A stretch of DNA of 10,984 nt, taken from Candidatus Omnitrophota bacterium. Lineage in GTDB: Bacteria > Omnitrophota > Gorgyraeia > B26-G9. Below are positions 6,958 through 10,984 of the stretch, piece by piece. The stretch is taken from NCBI GenBank assembly GCA_023136735.1, contig JAGLQQ010000234.1, forward strand, positions 1 through 10,984, given 5' to 3'. A model generated the notes under the pieces. It did no database searches. It was not told where the DNA came from and was given only the letters and a program-made list of their open reading frames with translations. The number at the start of each line of letters is the position of its first letter. The stretch's first letter is position 1. Both the position numbers and the translations under genes were made by a program.

Positions 6958-7589
6958 TTATTTTTTTTGCTCATAAAAAATATTATCTATGTGAAAAATA
7001 CAGCCTTCTGGATTTTTTTCTTTTGCAGCAGTCCAATAAAAACCTATATCAATGTCAAAAATTTCTTTCCTTCAAGAGCTATTTCATGTTTTTGCCATTC
7101 TTTTGATAAAGACAATGGCCCAATACTAATCCTATTAGATTTGCTTGTATGTCCCAATCCTAAATCACTAATTATTTCACCACCTTGTTCACCACGGATA
7201 TAAAATACCATTTTTTGTGCTTCTTTCAAGTTAAATCCTGGAAATATAATCATTCCTGCTGAACTTATATTACGATTCCAAAATATTCCTGCCCATTCAT
7301 TTCCTTGCTTAGATTCAGCGCTATAGTCTATTTTAATACAAGTTGGAGTAGAATATGCATTTTCTTTCCACGCAGTGTCTATTTGTATGTCACCGTAATC
7401 ACCAGCCCATTCAGCTGGTACATAGTGATTTACACGACTTCCTCGATTTTCGTAAACCCAGAACTTTCCTTCAGTAAATTTAGCAGTAATAGCTTCAATT
7501 TTCTTTTCAATTTTTTCTTCTGCTTGAATTATATTTATAAAGCATATCGAAAGAAGTAAAAATGTAATTATAAGTATAAACTTTTTCAT
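6958..7589 (-). pseudogene. Secreted jelly-roll-like (CBM-like) protein with a C-terminal frameshift
   Basis: The frame from the ATG at 7589 opens with a clear Sec signal peptide (MKKFILIITFLLLSICF...IIQA, cleavage near residue 23). A mature part follows with 'WAGDYGDIQIDTAW', 'CIKIDYSA', 'WAGIFW' and 'FYIRGEQGGE', resembling beta-sandwich carbohydrate-binding-like domains in exported proteins of planctomycete and Omnitrophota-type bacteria (recalled resemblance). This frame stops at TAG 7046-7044 after 181 codons. In the -1 frame the protein continues as DIDIGFYWTAAKEKNPEG, then CIFHIDNIFYEQKK, to a TAA at 6960-6958, which is the expected last part of the domain. The span of 632 nt is one base short of a 210-residue gene. 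The shift maps to the AAATTTTT run at about 7057-7064. There is no Shine-Dalgarno sequence before the ATG. The truncated form would lose its last strands. Confidence 0.75.
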
Positions 7590-7612
7590 TATTTTTTATT
7601 TTTCTAACAATT

Positions 7613-7641
7613 AATATACATACTATGCATTCCAAAGTTAA
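7613..7641 (-). promoter_or_regulatory. Candidate sigma70-like promoter for the secreted-protein gene
   Basis: On the minus strand TTAACT (7641-7636, four of six matches to TTGACA) is followed after exactly 17 bases by TATATT (7618-7613, five of six matches to TATAAT). It lies 24 bases before the ATG at 7589, which would give a short leader of about 17 nt without a Shine-Dalgarno sequence. In DNA this AT-rich such matches arise by chance, so confidence is low. Confidence 0.3.
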
Positions 7642-7647
7642 GAATGT

Positions 7648-7839
7648 TTATTTGGGTCCCAATATCTTAATGATCAGATAAATGAGGCTTAAACCAATTA
7701 ATCCCCAGCCGACTATTACAAGAGTATGCTTTCTTTTTGCTTTTTGGTCTTCTGTTGCATTTTTAGGTATTAGCGCGGATGGAAATTGCAATACCACAAT
7801 TCCACCAACTAGAGGAATTAATATATCGATATAACTCAT
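7648..7839 (-). CDS. Small two-helix membrane protein
   Basis: A 63-residue protein starting MSYIDILIPLVGGIVVL. Two hydrophobic segments (about 4-22 and 38-59) are separated by a charged loop 'KNATEDQKAKRKH', giving a hairpin topology with the basic loop probably cytoplasmic. The start is well supported: AAGGAGA sits just ahead of the ATG at 7839. No family is recognised; small proteins of this shape are often subunits or regulators of membrane complexes, but nothing here shows that. A strong hairpin (7881-7898) lies about 40 bases upstream. The gene ends 58 bases before the start of the secreted-protein pseudogene, so the two could be co-transcribed, although a candidate promoter also lies in that gap. 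Confidence 0.68.
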   Translation of the reverse strand: MSYIDILIPLVGGIVVLQFPSALIPKNATEDQKAKRKHTLVIVGWGLIGLSLIYLIIKILGPK

Positions 7840-7880
7840 TTTTCTCCTTTTGCTATCCCTAACAAGGAATTAATTGAATT

Positions 7881-7898
7881 AATAGGGTCACCCCTATT
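7881..7898. repeat. Hairpin AATAGGG-TCAC-CCCTATT
   Basis: Perfect 7-bp inverted repeat with a four-base loop, followed on the plus strand by further Ts (to 7901). On the plus strand it has the form of a rho-independent terminator, but no plus-strand gene exists to the left, so that role is doubtful. On the minus strand it lies upstream of the two-helix membrane protein gene. Hairpins of this composition recur in intergenic DNA of uncultured bacteria as I recall, so a dispersed repeat is as likely. Confidence 0.5.
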
Positions 7899-7975
7899 TT
7901 TCCCATTGCCCCTGACTCTTTTTATTATTTTCCCAGATCTTCTTTTTATCCAACCGCTATTCCACTTCGTACCGC

Positions 7976-8007
7976 ACTCCCACCCCGGGGGTGGTCTTTT
8001 CTCACTT
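7976..8007. repeat. REP-like GC palindrome, copy B
   Basis: This is the second copy of the element at 6357-6390. It shares ACTCCCACCCCGGGG, then has GTGGT, a T-rich spacer and TCACTT. Here the palindrome is CCACCCC-G-GGGGTGG (7980-7994), with a one-base centre. Both copies are in the same orientation, about 1.6 kb apart, and both lie outside genes. Two copies in 11 kb suggest a multi-copy family in this genome. The nearest plausible mobilising enzyme is the Y1 transposase remnant beside copy A, which is an inference. Confidence 0.6.
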
Positions 8008-8040
8008 CGTAGGTGGAATATTTCAACTACGTCTTCAACC

Positions 8041-8067
8041 TAACTCTGACATCAGGAGTCAGAGTTA
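8041..8067. repeat. Perfect 10-bp hairpin TAACTCTGAC-ATCAGGA-GTCAGAGTTA
   Basis: Ten perfectly paired bases with a seven-base loop, inside the inverted repeat described above. It lies in non-coding DNA and has no T-run on the minus strand, so it is not a classical terminator for the minus-strand genes. A dispersed hairpin repeat or part of a structured RNA are both possible. Confidence 0.55.
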
Positions 8068-8157
8068 ATATAATCCAGCAAAGCAAAAGCTCAGGTCTTG
8101 CTTGTTCCGCCGTTGTTTTGCGGGGAATTTTGACATTTCCCTTCTTTCATCCTCTAA

Positions 8158-8174
8158 TCAACCTACGAGGTTGA
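8158..8174. repeat. Palindrome TCAACCT-ACG-AGGTTGA
   Basis: Perfect 7-bp arms around ACG. The centre CCTACGAGG echoes the CCTACGAAG of the 15-bp inverted repeat at 8257-8271, suggesting related hairpins. No gene overlaps it. Confidence 0.5.
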
Positions 8175-8387
8175 ATTTTCGCCGCTTAGTTTTAGTCCCA
8201 ATCTATATTTGTTTTTACTATTCCTTAAAAAGCGAAAACAGCACAGTTAAACCCTAATTCCACCTACGAAGCGGAAATGGTTTCCGGAAAAAATAAGAGC
8301 AAACACACAATACCTGAATAAAATACAACGCGACTCTAATTGGTTTTTTAGCTATTATGCTTTATTCCTGGAAAAAATCTCAGTGTT

Positions 8388-8797
8388 TCAATCTACACAT
8401 TTTTTAAATTCTTTTTCAAATTCTTCAGGTATATATGGCCGTCCTTTTAAGTTTAGGGCGGCTCCTATCACCTTTCCTTTAAGAACAAGCTTGTTCTCAG
8501 GCAACTGATAAATATCTTGAAGAAACGAAAATTTGATTTTTGATTCTCTTTCCATATTTAATCCAATAATGAATCTATCCCTGCTGGTTAAAGAAGACTT
8601 GTAGTCCAATTCCACTCGAACCACTACAAGATTTACCCTTTTTGCGCGTATTCCTTAAAATCAATACCAATACTTCTTAAGTACTCATGTCGGACAGGTG
8701 ATAAATAATTCTGGTAAACAGAATTGTTAACAATCCCTTGTATATCACATTCGTAATCTCTAACAGCCATTTCCATAGAAAACGCATAACCATCCAT
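8388..8797 (-). pseudogene. Hot-dog acyl-CoA thioesterase (YbgC/FadM-like), single-base frameshift
   Basis: The frame from the ATG at 8797 (GGAG seven bases upstream) gives the N-terminal half of a 4HBT thioesterase: 'VRDYECDIQGIVNNSVYQNYL', with D18 in the conserved 'D..G.VNN' catalytic loop, then 'EYLRSIGIDFKEYAQKG', and stops at TAA 8635-8633. The adjacent frame continues without loss as VNLVVVRVELDYKSSLTSRD through 'GRPYIPEEFEKEF' to a TGA at 8390-8388. One missing base in the AAAAAGGG run (8636-8643) restores an uninterrupted 136-residue protein, the usual length for this family, which hydrolyses acyl-CoA thioesters in the cytoplasm. The C-terminal half alone could start at a GTG (8624) but would lack the catalytic loop. 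It follows the TolB-like gene by 64 bases, so it may have been the last gene of that unit. Confidence 0.85.
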
Positions 8798-8861
8798 ATT
8801 TTTTCTCCAATTTTATATTTTCTCTTCTAATAATTAATAAATAGAAACAGCTTCTCCCCTT

Positions 8862-9245
8862 TTAGCGTTCTAAAAGATAGCGGTTGAATTCCTTTTCAGT
8901 GAGCCTCTTTCTGCTTTTAATCCCTATCTCCATGCTTTGGATGTAATACTTTGGCGGCTTAGCGGGATTTTTCTCTACCGAATAAATCAGATATCCGGAT
9001 GTAGAACGAATAAAGGCATGGCTTTCTTTAAAATTAGGAGTAAATGTCATCCTGATGGCATTACTGCCGTCAGGTTTCTGTAAATAAAGGTCATTGTTTT
9101 TTCTTACAAGCTCAAAATTACCGTAGCGGGTAAAAATCTTGTCATCAGCTTTTCTGAATTCCCTTTTAGCAGCAGAACAGCCGGAGCCGGCAAAAACCAG
9201 ATAAATAATCAAAACTATACTGCCTAAAACAAATTTGCTTTTCAT
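8862..9245 (-). CDS. Exported, possibly lipid-anchored, TolB/PD40-like small protein
   Basis: From the ATG at 9245 the product has 127 residues. I prefer this start because GAGAGGA lies at normal spacing and the signal peptide then begins MKSKF; a frame-matched ATG at 9260 overlaps the upstream stop (ATGA) but has no Shine-Dalgarno sequence. Residues 1-22 are a hydrophobic export signal ending in 'FAGSGC'. C23 could be lipidated, though the -3 residue is Gly instead of the usual Leu, so the lipobox is weak. Residues about 52-91 ('DLYLQKPDGSNAIRMTFTP'...'GYLIYSVE') resemble one PD40/TolB beta-propeller repeat ('lyvmnaDGt..rrLT'), and about 100-118 resemble part of another. One to two blades cannot form a propeller alone, so it may pair with others or be a remnant. 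It is coupled to the cysteine-rich gene upstream. Confidence 0.72.
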   Translation of the reverse strand: MKSKFVLGSIVLIIYLVFAGSGCSAAKREFRKADDKIFTRYGNFELVRKNNDLYLQKPDGSNAIRMTFTPNFKESHAFIRSTSGYLIYSVEKNPAKPPKYYIQSMEIGIKSRKRLTEKEFNRYLLER

Positions 9246-9256
9246 AATAATTCCTC

Positions 9257-10765
9257 TCATATTAATTCGGTAAGGCCTAATGCGTTCAATAACCAGTCAA
9301 TATTTAATCCGAGATTTTTATCCCTGTTTTGTTTTTCTATTCCCTTTATGTGTAACTTCATAAGGTTAATTAGCTGTATCTTCATAGCAGGCTTTTTTGC
9401 TGCCTGGCGCGGAGTCATCCCATCTAAGGCGGGGATATCTTCATCAAGGAATTTTTCATAACGATTTTTATAAAAATCCCGCATTAGTTTCCGCTCAATT
9501 TCAGGAGGGATAGAATTGCTTTTTTCTGTAGCAGACTCTCTTTTCCGCTTACCAATTGTCTCGGCATGCTGTTTAGCCATATCTATAACAGCCTCATTTT
9601 TTAAAACAACTAATTCTTTAAAATATTTTTTAATCATTTTTTTAGCAAAAACATATTTTTGCTTAGAAAATGTCTCAATAATTAAATTATCAGGATAAAG
9701 GATGATATTTCCAACAGTACCTACCCACAGGTTTTCATCCTTATGCCTGAATGCGGGCAGCATTTTCGCCTCAAGCTTCTTTGATTCTCCCCGGCGTAAC
9801 CATTGGTAATAACACGCGCCGGGAGAATCTTTTTCTTCGGGATTTCTATCTCTTACGCTAAATTCAGGATATTTATCCAACACGGCTTTTACTTCTTCAA
9901 CTTTACCTTTCAAGGTATACATTGCTTTACACTGATGGATGTCCATTCTGCCTACCATAGCTTTAGTTTTCTCTCGAGTAAGTTCAAAGTTTAACCGGCA
10001 AAAGGAACCGAAATTTTCTGATAAATACTGTTTTATTGTAAGTTGGCGGCGTTTGAGGGAATCTTTTTTAAACGCTTCCCGCAAAGTATTCATAAATTCA
10101 GTGCAAATCATATCAGGCACTTCTATGGCGTTATTAGCCATTCGGCTGAAATGCGGGTAGTGATTAATCCAGGTTATTAGTTGGGTGAATCGAGAGATAG
10201 ATTTCACTATGCTTCGGTCAAATAAGATAAACTTTTCCTGCTTTGGGTCCAATAGGTCAATGCACTCCATTGCCTGATAATCCAGTATTTTTTGTATCTC
10301 GATAATAGTGGCATAGGAATTATCAATCCGGCAATTCAGCATCATCCGTTCATCATTCGTCAACCCCTGCCATCCCTGATTTTTCCATTGTAGTGCCAGG
10401 GTTTGATTTCTATGATCTTTTTTGACAAAAAGCAGATAATAAATTGCTGCGCCTGCGGCGGTCTCTTTAGTGTGCTCAGTTGGTTCATCCTGATAGATCA
10501 TGCTTTCAAGCACTTTCTCAAACTTCTCTCTGCCGTAATGAGGAATAACATAGCTCATTATTTTTTGCGCCAGAATCTCATCTATCTTTAACCATAGATC
10601 GTATCCTTTTATGCTAAAAGGATAGTATTCACATTCTCTGCTGCAGGATATTTCTGTGCCTCGTTTTGAACCACAGCAGGATGAACAAATCATTTTCTCC
10701 AAAATAGGACATAACCTCCTTGCCTTACGCTCACAAATTCCACATTTATTGCCTGATTTAGCCAT
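9257..10765 (-). CDS. Cysteine-rich putative zinc-binding protein with C-terminal 'PALDGMTPRQA' domain
   Basis: A 502-residue cytoplasmic protein with a good start (AGGAGAAGGT directly before the ATG at 10765). The first 47 residues carry a dense cysteine cluster: C8-x2-C11, C19, C27-x2-C30-C31, C41-x3-C45, with 'RRLCP' and 'CCGSKRGTEISC' between, which looks like a zinc-binding module. The centre (about 48-438) is mostly helical and polar, with a basic stretch around 'GKRKRESATEK'. The C-terminus (439-502) has 'FLDEDIPALDGMTPRQAAKKP' and ends 'IDWLLNALGL'. As I recall, that pattern occurs at the C-terminus of SEC-C-type and other uncharacterised proteins of planctomycete and deltaproteobacterial relatives. 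No catalytic motif is seen. Its TGA overlaps an ATG of the TolB-like frame (ATGA), suggesting coupled expression. Its role is unknown; a metal-dependent nucleic-acid or protein adaptor is only a guess. Confidence 0.82.
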   Translation of the reverse strand: MAKSGNKCGICERKARRLCPILEKMICSSCCGSKRGTEISCSRECEYYPFSIKGYDLWLKIDEILAQKIMSYVIPHYGREKFEKVLESMIYQDEPTEHTKETAAGAAIYYLLFVKKDHRNQTLALQWKNQGWQGLTNDERMMLNCRIDNSYATIIEIQKILDYQAMECIDLLDPKQEKFILFDRSIVKSISRFTQLITWINHYPHFSRMANNAIEVPDMICTEFMNTLREAFKKDSLKRRQLTIKQYLSENFGSFCRLNFELTREKTKAMVGRMDIHQCKAMYTLKGKVEEVKAVLDKYPEFSVRDRNPEEKDSPGACYYQWLRRGESKKLEAKMLPAFRHKDENLWVGTVGNIILYPDNLIIETFSKQKYVFAKKMIKKYFKELVVLKNEAVIDMAKQHAETIGKRKRESATEKSNSIPPEIERKLMRDFYKNRYEKFLDEDIPALDGMTPRQAAKKPAMKIQLINLMKLHIKGIEKQNRDKNLGLNIDWLLNALGLTELI

Positions 10766-10824
10766 ACCTTCTCCTAATATTGTGCCAAAATTCTCTTTTT
10801 AATTGTTCATATACGTTAAATACA

Positions 10825-10859
10825 ATGGGGTATATAGCGTAATTATCAATTACACCCAT
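10825..10859. promoter_or_regulatory. Nested inverted repeat upstream of the cysteine-rich protein gene
   Basis: GTAATT-ATC-AATTAC (10839-10853) is a perfect 6-bp inverted repeat. It sits inside a second pair, ATGGG (10825-10829) and CCCAT (10855-10859). It lies 60-95 bases upstream of the ATG at 10765, where a promoter/operator would be expected, and a TTGATA (minus strand, within the repeat) could serve as a -35 box, though no good -10 follows. Operator or chance AT-rich palindrome cannot be decided here. Confidence 0.3.
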
Positions 10860-10881
10860 CAGTCTGAAGATAAAATCTCTT

Positions 10882-10984
10882 TTATGCAAATGAGAAGAAA
10901 ATAGGGACAACGACTATATATTTTTCTTTTCCGTCCTCTTGTCCTCCATAGCCTTGGCGAAGGAGGATCCGTTTCACTCTCTTT
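10882..10984 (-). repeat. REP-like palindrome at the window edge, in a frame reading LLRQGYGGQ
   Basis: TCCTCC-ATA-GCCTTGGC-GAA-GGAGGA (10942-10967) is an imperfect hairpin with 6-bp outer and 3-bp inner arms. On the minus strand one frame is open from the window edge to a TAA at 10884-10882 and reads KRVKRILLRQGYGGQEDGKE, then KYIVVVPIFFSFA. The string 'RQGYGGQ' is one I recall as a spurious peptide encoded by a dispersed REP-like repeat in many uncultured-bacterium assemblies, so the frame is more likely repeat-derived than a gene tail. If it is the 3' end of a gene continuing beyond 10984, the repeat has inserted into or near its end. The hairpin and the open frame are seen directly; the family link is recall. 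Confidence 0.55.

Larger units (their letters stand above)
8005..8271. repeat. 15-bp inverted repeat CTTCGTAGGTGGAAT / ATTCCACCTACGAAG
   Basis: CTTCGTAGGTGGAAT (8005-8019) is matched exactly by ATTCCACCTACGAAG (8257-8271), with about 237 bases between the arms. A related direct partial copy, ATTCCACTTCGTA, occurs at 7959-7971, and the right arm is itself part of a local imperfect palindrome running into GCGGAAAT. The left arm overlaps the end of GC palindrome copy B. The inverted ends could bound a small non-autonomous element, or three diverged copies of one short hairpin could have landed here. No flanking target duplication was found by eye. Confidence 0.55.
7850..8387. other. Hairpin-rich non-coding stretch
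   Basis: About 540 bases without a supportable gene. It contains at least five structured elements, listed separately: a hairpin at 7881-7898, a second copy of the CCACCCC-GGGGTGG element at 7976-8007, a 15-base inverted repeat around CGTAGG (8005-8019 and 8257-8271), a 10-bp hairpin at 8041-8067 and a palindrome at 8158-8174. Short minus-strand frames exist (for example from an ATG near 8149, about 24 codons) but end quickly and match nothing I recognise. The density of palindromes suggests accumulated REP-like or transposon-end debris, or possibly one structured transcript. I cannot separate these without comparison to other copies. Confidence 0.55.

Noticed and set aside
7850..8387. CRISPR array or tRNA in the hairpin-rich stretch
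   Set aside because: The repeats are neither regularly spaced nor direct copies of one unit, and no cloverleaf, T-loop (GGTTCGAATCC-like) or CCA end is visible.
9258..9260. ATG at 9260 as start of the TolB-like protein
   Set aside because: It overlaps the upstream stop (ATGA) but has no Shine-Dalgarno sequence, while the ATG at 9245 has GAGAGGA at normal spacing and gives a typical MK-type signal peptide. It remains possible through coupling.

Overview
The window looks like about 11 kb of an AT-rich, Gram-negative-type bacterial chromosome, probably from an uncultured lineage. The evidence is Sec signal peptides, a lipoprotein-like small protein, PAS-rich two-component signalling, a Y1-transposase remnant and many REP-like hairpins. 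The mix of a cysteine-rich protein with a C-terminal 'PALDGMTPRQA' motif, a secreted jelly-roll-like protein and a 'GRPYIPEE' thioesterase resembles genomes of the Omnitrophota / Planctomycetes-related kind. That placement is inference from family resemblance only; no rRNA or marker gene is present. Every gene I could support is on the minus strand, so transcription runs from high to low coordinates.

Regions: (1) 1-809 holds no convincing gene, only AT-rich DNA with an inverted pair of 'CACAGAGTTCA' repeats. (2) 810-6040 is a signalling operon. In transcription order it holds a truncated kinase C-terminus, a response regulator (REC) gene with an in-frame amber codon, an orphan REC-PAS-PAS-PAS protein, a Cache-HAMP-PAS histidine kinase and a stand-alone CheY-like regulator. 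The last two overlap as TAATG, and the second and third overlap by 8 nt. (3) 6037-6390 holds the remnant of an IS200/REP-type tyrosine (Y1) transposase, whose end lies exactly where the kinase is truncated, and a perfect 16-bp GC-rich palindrome. (4) 6392-8797 holds small membrane or secreted proteins and two genes that each lack one base (secreted protein 6958-7589, 4HBT thioesterase 8388-8797), separated by a 540-bp hairpin-rich non-coding stretch. (5) 8862-10765 is a two-gene unit, cysteine-rich protein then TolB-like exported protein, possibly followed by the broken thioesterase. (6) 10882-10984 holds a REP-like palindrome at the window edge, in a frame reading LLRQGYGGQ.

Working together: the Cache kinase (ligand outside, kinase inside) and its coupled CheY-like regulator look intact. 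The upstream REC-PAS protein has a complete receiver but no kinase or DNA-binding output, so it would have to act as a relay or scaffold. The kinase/REC pair at the head of the operon looks lost, apparently with a transposase event involved. The notable pattern is that all visible damage (one amber, two single-base losses, a decayed transposase, a beheaded kinase) lies between about 5.7 and 8.8 kb, while the large genes on both sides are intact. I do not see a convincing new defence, biosynthetic or mobile system. The best candidates for a second look are the decaying signalling/transposase junction, the REP-like repeat families and the cysteine-rich protein.
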